Assembly (NCBI GenBank): GCA_963971225.1
Contig: OZ020269.1
Location: forward strand, 8,432,001-8,496,000
Source: Melieria omissa
Taxonomy: Eukaryota; Arthropoda; Insecta; Diptera; Ulidiidae
Direction of reading: 5' to 3'
DNA length: 64,000 nucleotides
Below are positions 46,602 through 58,179 of this stretch, in pieces. Both the position numbers and the translations under genes were made by a program. Position 1 is the stretch's first letter. Every line of letters starts with the position of its first letter. The notes below the pieces were generated by a model. The model did no database searches, was not told the origin of the DNA, and was given only the letters and a program-made list of their open reading frames with translations.

Positions 46602-49600
46602 TCAATGATTTGTCTGAAAATCTTCGGGCAGCAGAAATGGATGTATGAAATCGTCGCGATGTTTGCGCAGATATTCGAGCAAAAATTTTTCGATGTCGTT
46701 CGTGGTGCCCACATTGTTCAGGTGGGTCTTCATGTATTCTTTGCGCTGTTTGCGATCTATGTTGGGGTGCTGCGGAATGTGTGAAAAATATGTACACGCA
46801 TAAGTGCAAATCAGCCGAGTTGCCACAAGTCAGTACTCACATCCTTCCAGATATCGTTGGCCGTCTCCTGACACATTGAACTAACACGTTCTCGCAGTTC
46901 GTTAAAGCGACTATGCATGATCAGCTCGGTCCAGGGCTCTTGGAAGTAGTCGACAAAGCTCCTGATCTCACCCAGGTACCAGCGTGCGTGCAAATCGTTC
47001 AGCATCGTCTCGTGCTTGCCCACGAACGATTGCAGGTGGTCGAAATTTACATACTATTTGGAAAAGTGGCAGAGTCGAGTGAAAGAAATTGAATAAAGCG
47101 GGTCGCTGATACCTTTCTGGTGACGCACACAATCTCCTCGATGACGCCGTGTTCGTTGAGGCGCACTCGCGAGAAGTTGCCATCGTACGTGACCAGCGAG
47201 TGACCATAGTCGTTGCCCAGGTGATTGGCCAAGTAGCGTTTGGGCAATGTCACCTTGGTGATAAAATATCTCATGGGTAGTTGAGCCTGAAAGAAGGACG
47301 GCAGCGAAAATTTCTCCTCCGCATTGATGCGTTGGTTCAGATCCAGCTTGAGAATGCGCATTATCTGCAAAATGTCCAAACATCTACAAGCATTCAGAAG
47401 ATATATCCAATAAAAGGGAAAAGTATAGCAAATGAAAGTTTGTTGGCAAATCAGATGGAAGAGACCTACTATTTTCATTGTGGGGTTTTTCATTGAAGAT
47501 CACTTTTTCGTTCGGTTCTCTGTCCCTGCTCTCTGATTTTCACTTAAAATGTGCTAACCAATGGGTACCAAAAAAGTGCTTAACCTTTTCGATCAGCTTG
47601 GGACGTTAAATCCCAATCTGTAAATCAATATAATATTTAAGAGGGTTTCTATTGCTTCTGGCAATGACAATTTAATTTCCTTGATTATCCGGGAGCGCTG
47701 TAGAATAGTATATTTTATGTCTACTAATCGTGACTACCTCTTTTATCCGGAAAAAAATTTTTTGCTTTCATTTCATTACCTTTGAACATTAAAGGGAAAC
47801 ACAATTCGTCTAAAAACCCACATAACCTCAATCAATCGGAATGGATTCTGGTCCCACCATGTTGGTAATCACGCTATAACTGTATTCTATGTATGCACCA
47901 GTTTTTTTTCCAGTTTAAAATGAGATAAAGGACCATCTTTTCCATAGACAAAACTAATATTGAAAAGTGTTGATTGGCTAATTTAACCTCACTTTAATCT
48001 CGGCTTGACCCTATAGTTGCCTAGCCATTGTCACCTTTTGCGCTCGCTCCTGTGGCGCTACGAATGTGTATTGATGATTGGGCAAAACAGTGGGCTCCGC
48101 GCAACGCCCCATCGCGTAGATCGAGGGATCGTTGGTGCAAAAGTTCTCATCGACCATAATGAAATTGTTTTCAATGTTTATCCCGGAGCGTCTGTAAACT
48201 GCAGAGAAACACATTGTTTGTGCGTCGAGTACAACTGCCGATTGAGCAGCTACTCACGGTCCAGAACGCGTTCTTCGATGTTGCGCTCGAAGTAGCTGAC
48301 AAAGAGATCACACTCGAGGACGACTTCTTCGAGGTCGGGAAAGGCCTCGAAGACCGCGTGCGACATGTGGACTTCGTTGGTGTAGGTGATCCAGTTCTTT
48401 AGGGTCATGCGCTCGTACACGGTCACGCCCAAGTCCTCGACCATCTCCTGAAGTATTTCCTCGACCTTAAGGTCAGCGGTAGTTATGTTAAAGCGCACGT
48501 GCAGATCGCGCTCGGTCGGTGCGAACGGAAGCACCATCTTAATGAACTTGGCTTCGATGCCGTGCTGCAGCAAGAAGTGGATGAACTCGTAGGCGCGCAG
48601 GTGCGAGCCATAGACGACGATACTGATGTCGTTGTTGTTGTTTATTCGCTCCTTCAGCAATTTGATCTTGTGGTAGAGCAGAATCTTGTCCAGCCGATTG
48701 TTGACATTGCAGTAGTTGGGCGGCAATTCATATCCGCTGATGCCGGTCGGCACGCCGAAATCGGTGGTCCGGGCCAGCAGAAGTTTGTCGTAGTATATCT
48801 CGCAATCGTTGTCCATTTTCAACAGCTTGGCTTCCCTGAAAACAGCGACGTCTTAAATCACGACCACAATCATAGCACAAGCGCGGCAGCGGGCACCTGT
48901 CGATCATCACCACGTTGCCACTGATAAAGTTGACCCACTTGCGCAGCTCTACGCGCCGGATCGTGTCGCGTATGTAGTTGTTGCAATTTTGGAAGTTGAG
49001 CCAGCAGGCGCGCTGAACCTTGCATGTGTCGCACAAGAGATGGCTGTCGTATTCGGCCTCGACGATGCCCGGCTTCGTGACGACGATGATATTCGGATGA
49101 GGCAGGCAGTTAAAGCTGTTTTTCTCACTGTGAACGGCAGGTGGCGTAAGAAACGAAAGAGCGAACGAGATTTCGGCTGGCTACCCGCATGTGTTGAAGT
49201 TAAAGATGAGCAAACGCAGGAAGGCTTTGGACATTTCGCTGAAGCCGTACAAGACGAGTTGATTCTTGTTGCCGAAGAAGCGGGACGGCTTGAGGTTGTG
49301 GTAGTAGACGGCGTAGGTGCTGGTGTCGAAATTAATGGATGGGACCAGGCTGGGGGTGCGGCTGATGACGTCCTCCTGCTGTGGTGCCCGGTGGAAGAGG
49401 CGTATGTAGCGCGGTTCGATCGGTTCCATGTGGCCGGCCAAGTCGTTGGTGAATGGTTTTCGGAAGCTCTGTCAAGACGTTGATTAGATTAGTGTAGTAG
49501 AAAGTTGAAAGTGCCGCTGAGAAGCGGACGACTCACATAGGTGGGCACTATGTAGTAAAACTGCCAGTAGCCAGAAATGCGCGCTATCTCACGAAACATT

Positions 49601-52152
49601 AGGTCCGAGTGGTAGGTGTAGAGTGGATGCACCTTTAATACGATCACTTCCGCGGTCCGAACTGCCATATATGATTCAACTTTGGTGAGTTCAAAGAAGT
49701 GCCACAGCTTGTGCACATTCGTAAAGCGCCTGCAAGAAGCATCAATGTTCGGTTAGGTTAGATTGGGTTAGGGAGCACGCGATTCACCGCAAAATGCAAT
49801 ATCCGATGATGGTGTTCTCGTCGATGGGTCGCAGTGAGTTGCCGCAACGTATGGTCATGAAGGTGAATTCGGTGTCTGGATTGTAGAGGACGTCCTCCAA
49901 GATCTCGCGCACCATCTCGGCCTCGGCCAGCATTTCCGGCGGCACATCGACGACTGCATGGGAGGACTGCGCGTTCACGGAGTAGTGCGAAGCGCGTCGA
50001 TTTATCGCACGCTTGTCGGCCATCAGCATCGATTCCACGTAGTCGGCGTCTTCGACGCGCACCGGGTGAACGGTGATCTCGCCGTAGATGGAGCTGCGGT
50101 GCGTGATGTAGAGTCGGTCGGTTAGTACACCTTTCGGGCGCGGCACAACGGGCTGTTCATCGACGGAACAATATGACCAAATCATAATATTATTGCAATT
50201 GGGGCGGAAGCTATCGCACTCACCATAAAACATTTGAGTATCTCGTACAAGCAGCGCGTTATAGGCGCCGATTTCGGTATTGAAATGATGCAGTAGTCGC
50301 GGTCGGGAAAGGCCGCAAAGGCGGTGGCCAAGAAGCGAAACAGACGGCGTACGTCGTTCTCTATGTTAATGCCGAAGAGTTGCACTGCGAAGACGTTCGG
50401 GTTCGCGTCCGGCGGATATAAGCTTTCGTTCGGCGCAATGCACTCGTCGGGCACGTTGTAGAGAATGCGCAGACTCTTCTTGAACCGCACGTGATAGTAG
50501 TCGCCGTTGCGCAGCCCTGAAACATGTGCGTTAAAAATGCAATATCCATAGATCAAACGAAGAGAGCATCTTTACTTTCTTCGAGTTTTTGTACTTTGCG
50601 CAAAAATTCCTCGCGTAGGAAGAACTCTTCATTGCTCGTATGTATAAGACCGTCGTGGGATGTGACGCGCAGATGGCCTTCCATGGCAGTACTGCCCCTC
50701 GAATACAGGCTATTCAAGGGTTTGATTGTTTACAACATATCGTTGATACGAGTCTTTTGGCCTATGGATACCTGCACGCACTCGCTCTGTCCGTTTCAGC
50801 TGTTCTCATGAAGGCTTCACCTAAAATGTCCTGTATGGCATCTTGCGTAAAGAGCTTAAAATTGGGTTTCCTCTCCATGCCACTGCCAAGTGAAACACAC
50901 ACAAACGCTTATCAGCCATTGGCTGACAAAAAGTATCGAGAGTACAACTAACATCACTCGGAGACGCTTCTGCATGGTGTTCTCGTTGTAGCTGTGCTTG
51001 ATGAGATTACCGAAGGACTCCAGGTGGAAATTCCGCACTAGCATCATGATGTCCACGGCATCGTTTAGCCAAATGAAGCCAATCGTCAGGTGATTGATCT
51101 GTTGATCAGCGGCAACAACGCGAAAAGCATTCAATGTATAATTTAGCGCTTAAGCGGCAATAAATACTTCGGTGACTATGAAGACGTTGTGATCGTCTCT
51201 GTCGTCGTTGAGCAGCTCTTCGGCAATGTAATAATCGCCGTATTCCTCGCGCAAGTCGGGGCGGTCAAAGTCGACCACCTCGACGATGTCATCGTTGTCT
51301 TCGGCTCTGCGACGAGAAAGCCAACGTGCGGGCGAGCGAGCGGTGAGTAAAATAGCGAAAAGAAGAGAGAGAAGCAGAAAAGGCATTGCAATCGATCACG
51401 GTCAACTTACAAGGCTCTGCGGTAGCGCATCTTCTCGACGACGGTATCGCGATAAATGACAAAGATTCGCTGCGTGTTATTGCACTGCCGGACGCTGAAC
51501 TCACGCGGATAAATGATTTTCGAGTACGGCTCCAGGCAGTCATACCTGGGCGCATCGTGTGCATCTAAATTAAACAATGAGTGACGAATAGAGCATCAAA
51601 TACGCTTACGAGCACACACCGGGAGTCAACTTATTTTCGGGCATTTGGACCACGGCGACAAAGCGCACCTTCGGCTCGCGCGCAAACAGCTCGGTGAGAA
51701 CGCTCAACAACAACTGCGGATTGTGCTCATGGCTGTAGATGAACCGATTCAGAAAGAGCGTGTTGCATTGTGTCATCTGTGTGACATTCGGAGGGCTGCG
51801 GGACCATTAATAGGGTGCAGAGTTCAGTTGGGTGCCTGTAGCTAGACGAGTAGCGCGCCGCTCACCAAAAGTGATGATACAGCCAGACCAGCCAGCTGTC
51901 CTTCGGCAGCGCCTCGATCAGCGGGTAGTGCATGAATTGGGCGTAGCCGATGCATCGGACGGCGCCCTCGAATTCGCGCACAATCATGCGATGTGTCGCG
52001 TATCCGCGAAAGAAGTCTTTGGCGTAGTGGATCTGACGTGGTGGCGGCCCGAAGTAATTGCTCTTCTGCGATACCATCAAGGCCTTCACAAGCTCAAAGT
52101 CCTTTTCAATGTGACTAACACCCGATATGTTGAACAAGTTCTTGTCTTCCAT
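46602..52152 (-). CDS. CFAP61: Cilia- and flagella-associated protein 61 homologue
   Basis: CFAP61 is an axonemal protein of the radial spoke/CSC region, needed for sperm flagella in animals. I traced 17 in-frame coding segments: 52152-51866, 51795-51620, 51564-51411, 51306-51168, 51098-50953, 50882-50772, 50697-50576, 50516-50224, 50152-49788, 49729-49537, 49468-49185, 49127-48897, 48835-48258, 48198-48035, 47364-47113, 47053-46841 and 46769-46602. They give about 1291 residues, close to the vertebrate length of about 1240. The N-terminal third is acetyltransferase-like (IGFIWLND, FPDRDYCIISIPKSAP). The C-terminal half has two Rossmann-like strands (LVLYGFSEMSKAFL, IVVYGSHLRAYEF), a DPSIYAMG flavoprotein-like segment and an acidic/aromatic tail. 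Introns are 50-75 bp except the 670-bp one at 47365-48034. An in-frame ATG at 52212 is an alternative start. Splice choices at 51098 and 47364 are the least certain. Confidence 0.9.
47365..48034 (-). other. Long intron of CFAP61
   Basis: The only intron above 100 bp in this gene. It has a GTGACA donor and a TTTTGCAG acceptor. An upstream AG (TGCTTGTAG, before ATGTTTGG) would need a GC donor to stay in frame. No element or nested gene is visible. Confidence 0.7.
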
Positions 52153-52212
52153 TTTGGATCTTGTTCGTTTTTCCGGAGACGCAAGAAAATTACGATTTGT
52201 TGTGCAAGACAA

Positions 52213-53046
52213 TTAAATTGAAACTGAAAATTGAAAAGTACAAATGTGGTGAGAAAACTATAAGGGGTTTCAAATACAGACTGCAGAGTGTTCCATTGAA
52301 CTCGACAACAGGGAGATTTTTTTATGTACTATATGTATGTATTAAGCAGATGTTAATGCAAATCACAGTTGAGTGTTGGAGACTTTTCGCTATTAACATG
52401 CTCGGTATCTGATGCAAGTGTACTGTGACTCAGGGATAAGCTTCTTTGGCCAAAGTGTTGTACGCTTGAGTCGCGGTTTAGCTCTCATCATGTAAAGATA
52501 TATTTTCAAACGACGAATTCTTTAAGCTGGGCTTTCGGTCACTGTGGAGTGAAATGGCAAGAACAGCAAAAGTGGCAAATGGCAAAATGGTTCAAATTTC
52601 GTCATTGCTCGATTCAGATAGATATCGATATTGTGTCTCGATACGGTGAATAAAATGTTTAATACTAACAGCGATTTCTTTCTTAAGCGACACTCGAGGC
52701 TGTGCGCGACACAAAGGACGCACTTCCACTCGGAGGCCAAAATGAATCATTGTGAATCCCTTCTTAGAATATTCTGGAGCTACCCAATGGTTCTCAGTTC
52801 GGGGCAAACCAGTTCGACCTCTTGATGCAGGAGAGTAGATCCCTAATTCCAACATTTGCCGCGCAAGCCAAGTCTGCCAGGAATCTTGACACCAGGGTGC
52901 GGAGACGGCGTAGTATTGGGACCCACTACCTAAAGAACAAGACCCAGTGAAATTATCTGCAAACCATCCAAAACACTACACAGTATTATACACATTTATT
53001 ATAAATCTTTATGTGAGTAAAGCATTTTGCGTTCGGTGATTCCGAT
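52213..53046. other. Spacer between CFAP61 and OBP-C
   Basis: Holds the 5' flank of CFAP61 and the 3' flank of OBP-C, with a minus-strand AATAAA at 53000-52995. A few short ORFs here show no domain. Confidence 0.6.
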
Positions 53047-53993
53047 TCAGTGCGGTTCGATACCGTCGATTTCGTAGCATTTCTCTTTCGCCTCGTTGCA
53101 TTCACTCTCGGCAGCGGTTTTGCGTTTGCCCTCCCAGCGGAAATAGGGGCAACGGTTCTTCTTGTGATATTCTGCCTGGCACAAAAAGACGAACATAAAG
53201 TACGGCCGGCAGGTATCCTTCAGCAAAGCCCTCGCCGCCGGATTGCCCTTTATTAAGCTGTACATTTTTGAGGCTACGGAAGGGCCCAACACATTTGTTA
53301 GTAGGCATGTCAATCGAAATGTCAATGCCACTCTTACCATCTTTGCGACAATAGTCGAACACTTCGATGTAGTAGTCCTTTTCTTTGGGGCGCTCGGCCA
53401 ACGTCTTCTCCGCGTCCTTGCGCACCATTTTCATGTTGATGGAATCGCCCTTGCCCAGGTACTTCTTCTGCTTATACAAGCACTCGACGAAGCACTGCAA
53501 AAGAGGCAAATGAAGAACAACTCGCCAGTGTTCGTACGCGCATCATACCGACATGAATTTCATCAATTTGGACGGATCGTTGTCGCCCTCCGGCGGCAGC
53601 TTGCCCTGATGCAGCACAAAGCACTTGTTGAGTGTCTCCTCGTTGCCCAGGTACAGTTCTTCGCAGCATCCTTTGCGCTATCAAAGTTTTCAATTTTCAA
53701 TTTCAATTCACAGTTCGTAATCTGCATTGAGACCCGAAGAGCCGAAGCTAAAGGCGCACCCACCTTTTTGAGACACTTTGCCTCGGTCAGCGTGTCCACG
53801 TCGTTGACAGGCACCGTTTCCGCTGCAGTTGCCTCCTCCACGTCGTCACTGCCATCAACGGCCAAGCACTGCAAAGTCGAAAGTGGACGCTCAAAAAAAA
53901 AAACGGGAAGAATTGCTGGGTCCGACTTACGCAAACCAGCAAAACTAGAACGAGCAGCATTTGATGCTTTCCGCAGTTATTGTTGTTGCTCAT
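53047..53993 (-). CDS. Plus-C odorant-binding protein with four introns (OBP-C)
   Basis: Five coding segments on the minus strand: 53993-53931, 53868-53764, 53677-53549, 53494-53338 and 53273-53047, giving 226 residues. Junction phases are 0, 0, 0 and 1. The signal peptide is the hydrophobic MLLVLVLLVC stretch; an in-frame Met at residue 12 could be the real start, because the first eleven residues (MSNNNNCGKHQ) are not signal-like. Twelve cysteines remain after it: KCLKKRKGCC, NKC, C-x3-C (CFVEC), DYC, then C4a-x9-C5, a nine-residue gap to C6-Pro (RCP), and two C-terminal Cys spaced differently from the other paralogues (15 and 6). An acidic linker (DGSDDVEEAT) precedes C1. A TATA box lies on the minus strand at 54076-54071, and AATAAA at 53000-52995. 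Confidence 0.92.
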
Positions 53994-54070
53994 TCGTCTC
54001 ATCCTTCGTGTGGTATGTGGTCACTTGTGGTTTGTGCTCAAATGTCGCGAGGTGCTGGGGCTGCGAAAAC

Positions 54071-54076
54071 TTTATA
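54071..54076 (-). promoter_or_regulatory. TATA box of OBP-C
   Basis: TATAAA on the minus strand lies 78 bp upstream of the first ATG, a plausible distance for a short 5' leader. Confidence 0.55.
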
Positions 54077-54251
54077 GTTTAATTTGGGCAGCAAAAGTCT
54101 GCGTCACAGGTGTGCGGAACCGATGGAGAAAAACTAAACATTTGGTTGTGTTCCTAATGAAATTAACTGTTGTCAATGTTTTGTTTGATGTGTTGAAGCG
54201 CAAATTTAGCGGAACGAAAACTTCAGTTAACAACAACAAAATTCGTGGTAG

Positions 54252-55230
54252 ATAAACGGATTATGGCATTAAGTACTTTTGTAATTGAAATTTGGTAGAT
54301 TAGTGTAAAATATTTAAATTTGAAAATGAATGCAAAAACAACAGATTTTGAAATTTTTTGTAATTGAAATTTGGAAGATTAGTGTAAAAATAAGTTTTTT
54401 TTTGAGAATTAAAAAATCAGAAAATTTATAAAATTCAGAGAATTTATAAAACTCTTTTTGTGTTATTTTAGACAGTGTGAAATGGCTGGGTTCGGGCTCT
54501 CTAACCCTTATGTGTGTGATGGGGTACCCGGGTACCCAAATAACTTTGATACTGAAATTTTACATACTTGCGGATAACCTAGAAAGGTGAAACTTCATGA
54601 CAACTTCCAAAATGGTATTATGTCTTTATTTTCGAGTGTTTGATTCCATTTAGTTGCTGGCGAACCCGGATAACCAGACACATTTTTTATGGAGTTTCAT
54701 AGATTTCTTAGATATTTCTTGTAAGTAAAACTTTCTAAAGCAAATAATTTGTAATAGAACAATTTTATCTACAAAAAATGGCAGCCGCTTTATTTGTTTG
54801 GGGTCGTAAAGGTCGGCTAGCATCGTTATCGAAAACTTTAAAACGTAAACATTTATTGAACCGGTCGAAAGACAACTTTAAAACTTAACAAAAACGGTAA
54901 AATGTCTTACAGTGCAAATAAAAAGTGAGACATTTTCGTACAATTTGTACTGGGGTACCCCATCACATGGGTAAGAGTGTGGTTTTTCGGCACCCACACT
55001 AGGGTTAAGGATTATTTTGAAATTCAAATTATATCGATTTTGCATTAAATACGTTTGTAATCGAAATTTGGAAGATTGGTGTAAAAATTAGTTTTTAAAT
55101 TATAAAATAATTTCAACACCATAAAACTATTTTTGTGTTATTTTACACAGTGTGAGATGACTGGAGATTTGGTGTCTTGAAGGGTTATTTTGAAATTCAA
55201 ATTATTTCGAATGTTTTTGTGCGAATCAGC
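54252..55230. repeat. Tandem repeat of about 190 bp, interrupted by a TTAA element
   Basis: TTGTAATTGAAATTTGG followed by AAGATTAGTGTAAAAA occurs near 54278, 54357 and 55054. The flanking parts (TTTTTGTGTTATTTT with ACAGTGTGA, and ATTATTTTGAAATTCAAATT) also occur twice. The second and third copies are separated by the 500-bp element at 54505-55004; without it the spacing would be about 193 bp. The first copy is shortened (79-bp offset). Confidence 0.8.
54505..55004. mobile_element. TTAA-type MITE, probably piggyBac-like
   Basis: The right end is AGGG followed by TTAA (55005-55008), so the inward-reading tip begins CCCTAGTGTGGGTGCC. The left tip begins CCCTTATGTGTGTGATGG after CTAA (54501-54504), a one-base variant of TTAA. 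GTGATGGGGTACCC recurs inverted in both sub-terminal regions. CCC tips and a TTAA target are piggyBac features. There is no transposase frame, so it is non-autonomous. Confidence 0.75.
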
Positions 55231-55550
55231 TAAAGTTAGATCCGTCAGCCAGATCAAGCGTTCAATCAATTACCAGTCAATCAATCGAGTTTGAGTTTGT
55301 TTTCATATAAAAACTGCCCATTTACGCATTGCAAACTTCAGCTTGAACCGCATTGTTCAATTTATTTCATTACGTTTCATTTTAAATAAATTCATTGCCC
55401 CTTCACCATTTTCAGGTTTCAGGCCCTGTTTATCTGCAAATCTAATTAGACGTGACTGTAAAAATTTTCCACACTCATCAATTCATGCGCTTCATTTAAC
55501 AACTAAAACAAAAACAGCCCAAAATCCACTCGATCCATTACGGAATTTGC

Positions 55551-55556
55551 TATAAA
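55551..55556 (+). promoter_or_regulatory. TATA box of OBP-D
   Basis: TATAAA lies 73 bp upstream of the OBP-D start codon. Another TATAAAAA at 55306-55313 is further away and less likely to be used. Confidence 0.55.
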
Positions 55557-55623
55557 TTCGAGTGCAAGCAAGAAGCGCAGAGTAAATTGTACACTTTGCA
55601 CATCCAGACAAGACAGCCGCACC

Positions 55624-56365
55624 ATGAAGTACTTGGCATCTCTATTGGCCCTGCTGGCCGTTGCTGTTGCAGTAGGTTTCCAATAAGCTCCCATAATTTT
55701 CATATATTTTAACCGCACATGTGCTGCTCTCCAGTTTGTTGCGGCCATCAAAATCGAGTGCGAGAACACGGATTCGATCAACGAGGATCACATCCACTAC
55801 TGCTGCAAGCATCCCGACGGTCACAACGACATCATGGACGCCTGCTCGAAGGAGACCGGCTTCAAGCTGCCCAGCGCCAACGAGGAGGCAATGGTCGACA
55901 TAACGGCCGATCGCGCCATTGCGGGCACCTGCTTCGGCAAGTGCGTCTTCAATAAGCTGAAGTTCATGAAAGACGATCAGCTGGACATGGACGCTGTGCG
56001 CAAGCACTACACGGCAGCGTACAAGGACGATGCCGAGTATGCAAAGGAGATGATCAATGCCTTCGATCACTGTCACGGCAAGAGTGAGTGTGCGGCGGGC
56101 GAAGGTTGTGTGTGAGGGTGGGCCGCTAATTTGTATTTTCCTTTGTTTGTGCACAGCTGAGGAGAATACGGCCAAGTTCCTGTCGAGTCCGATCTTCAAG
56201 GATCTGTCAAGGCAATTCTGCGATCCGAAGCCAAGTGTGATTTGGGCGTGTGTGGTGCGCGAGTTCTTCCACAACTGTCCGGAGACGCGCTGGTCCAAGA
56301 CGGAGGAGTGCAAGCTGACATTGGAGTTCAGCAAGAAGTGCAAGGATGCGCTCACGACCATATAA
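55624..56365 (+). CDS. Plus-C odorant-binding protein (OBP-D)
   Basis: Three coding segments: 55624-55671, 55735-56083 and 56157-56365, with junction phases 0 and 1, giving 201 residues. The signal peptide is MKYLASLLALLAVAVAFVAA. All twelve Plus-C cysteines are present with textbook spacing: IEC, YCC, AC, C-x3-C (CFGKC), DHC, then C4a-x9-C5-x8-C6-Pro (HNCP) and two more Cys each nine residues further. It shares HIHYCCKHPDGHNDI, KETGFKLP and the CDPKPSVI block with OBP-E, so the two are close paralogues in opposite orientation. AATAAA lies at 56462. There is no sign of decay. Confidence 0.95.
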
Positions 56366-56467
56366 AGGGTGTCCTGTATAACACGCAGGAGCAGCAGACT
56401 ATGACGCGATTTTGTAATGATAAATGCCAGCGAATTGATGTTAATGGCACGAATAATGGCGAATAAA

Positions 56468-58175
56468 TGAAAGTAAATAAATATAAAATGTTCATAGCAT
56501 ACATTACGGCGCATGGGCCAAGTCTTTGCTATTTGCAAGTTTGGCAAATTGGTGCGGAATGTCGTTGCACAACTGCAGCAACTCAAAGTTAGTCGAGATG
56601 AAGATGCAACACAGAAGTAGAAGGAGAATGCAATGCCGCTGAAAAGTTCGACGCTGAAAGGCATTCAGCACAAATTTTCGCCAACGCACAACGAGACTGC
56701 TGACATTTGAAAGCGCACAGAGTGAAGGGCGAGCGGCTCCGACGACTGTTGGCTGCAGTCATTCATTCAATTTATTTTGCATTCTCGTTTGAATTCACTT
56801 CAACTGCTGCAAACAAATGAATAAATAAATGAAAATGATTTGAGCGAAAACAATTCACAGCAAAGCGGACAGATGCAGTTTCTCTGTTGTGCTGTTGTTG
56901 TGGCACTTGTTGTTGCTATTGTTGGTCACAAGCCAAAACCTAATGGCGTCGAGACATGGAAAATGATGAGTGCACAATTGTTGTTGCAGTTTCACTTGCT
57001 GCAAAATTTATGAAAAGTACAAAAATATATAAAACAAAAAATATTTAACAATTTGCGGTTGTCGTCCACTTTGCACTGCAACATTGAATAGAAAAAGTTT
57101 ACAAGTGTCAACAGCAGCGCAAAAAATGACAACAGCTCAGCTCGAAAGTTTGCCTCACCTCCGAGTTGATTTGTCGTTGGTTTCCATTTCGTTCAGCTGT
57201 TTGTTGGTTTTTGGTTGATTTTATGTGGTAATTCTTGGCCAATTAAATGCGTGCAGACAATTTTGCGGCGCTGCAATGTCGACTGCATTAATGGCAAATG
57301 ACACCAAGTCGCCTGTTTTGGCACAACGAGCAGTTGTGCAAATTTCGCAAAACTTCTTGTTAAAACAGTCAACTGGAAAATTTTCAACTGCAGTTGGCTC
57401 GGCATGTTGCAGCGATGAGTTTAATTTTCGCTTGTTTGCCATTTCTAAAGAAAGTTTTCTCTATGCGGCATTGGCTGACGAAAAACTTCAATTGCAATAT
57501 AAAATTTTCACAATAGCAACAACAATAATAAGAACGAATAGCGCAATGGACCACTTGATCCACTGCACTCGGCACAAGTTGTTGCGGCATTGTTGTTGTT
57601 GTTGTTGGCTATTGAAGCGCAGCCAATGGTGACAGCGAAACTGGCAACAACATTGCCGAAAATTGCAATTTGCATTTGAAACTTTTCGGTGTCACAGAAT
57701 TCGAATTGGACCCGGAACTGTAGCAATATGCACAGTTTCGTTTGATTGTTGTTTGTGAAAAATCGACAAAGTGCTTTGCGTTTTCATTAAAATTTCTTGA
57801 AAAAAGATGCAACAAAACAAGTTTCAAAAGAGAGTAAATAGGTGGGGGGAAAAGCTGGAAAAAGCTAAGAAAGTTTAACAAAACCAGTGTCATTACAATT
57901 AATGTAGTTGCAACTAAAGTTTTTAACTGGCAATTTTTTTCATAAGCAATAAAAGAAGTTTCTCATTATCTGCTGAAAAAGCTAGAAGGAGAGAGACAGA
58001 TTGTAAGAGAGAGAGCTTACAATAGAAGTTTGGGCTTTCTTTCTAATGACTTATATGAACGAGTAAGAGAAAAAAATCCAGCATTATCTAGAAGAAGAAA
58101 GACTCAGCTGTTCCACTACTTATGCAGCAATTTACCCTTTCGCTATTTACGTCTGAACCTTCTGTGGTTTCAAGA
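56468..58175. other. Intergenic region, no gene recognised
   Basis: AT-rich sequence with CAA/TTG tracts (56880-57000, 57500-57610) and a GAGA-rich patch near 57990-58020. An ORF at 57225-57632 ends in a poly-Cys low-complexity tract and lacks any domain. Confidence 0.55.
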
Positions 58176-58179
58176 ATAC

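Noticed and set aside
47365..48034. GC-AG intron in CFAP61 (AG/GCAACT donor paired with TGCTTGTAG)
   Set aside because: It would keep the frame, but a canonical GTGACA donor with the TTTTGCAG acceptor also keeps it and is the simpler model.
48499..49483. Plus-strand ORFs of 141 and 164 codons
   Set aside because: Both are antisense shadows of CFAP61 coding segments with intact splice-linked frames on the minus strand.
55642..56664. 340-codon minus-strand ORF
   Set aside because: It is antisense to OBP-D and includes its introns; no motif is present and OBP-D is clearly the real gene.
57225..57632. 135-codon plus-strand ORF
   Set aside because: It ends in a TTG-repeat poly-Cys tract and has no domain, signal peptide or splice context.
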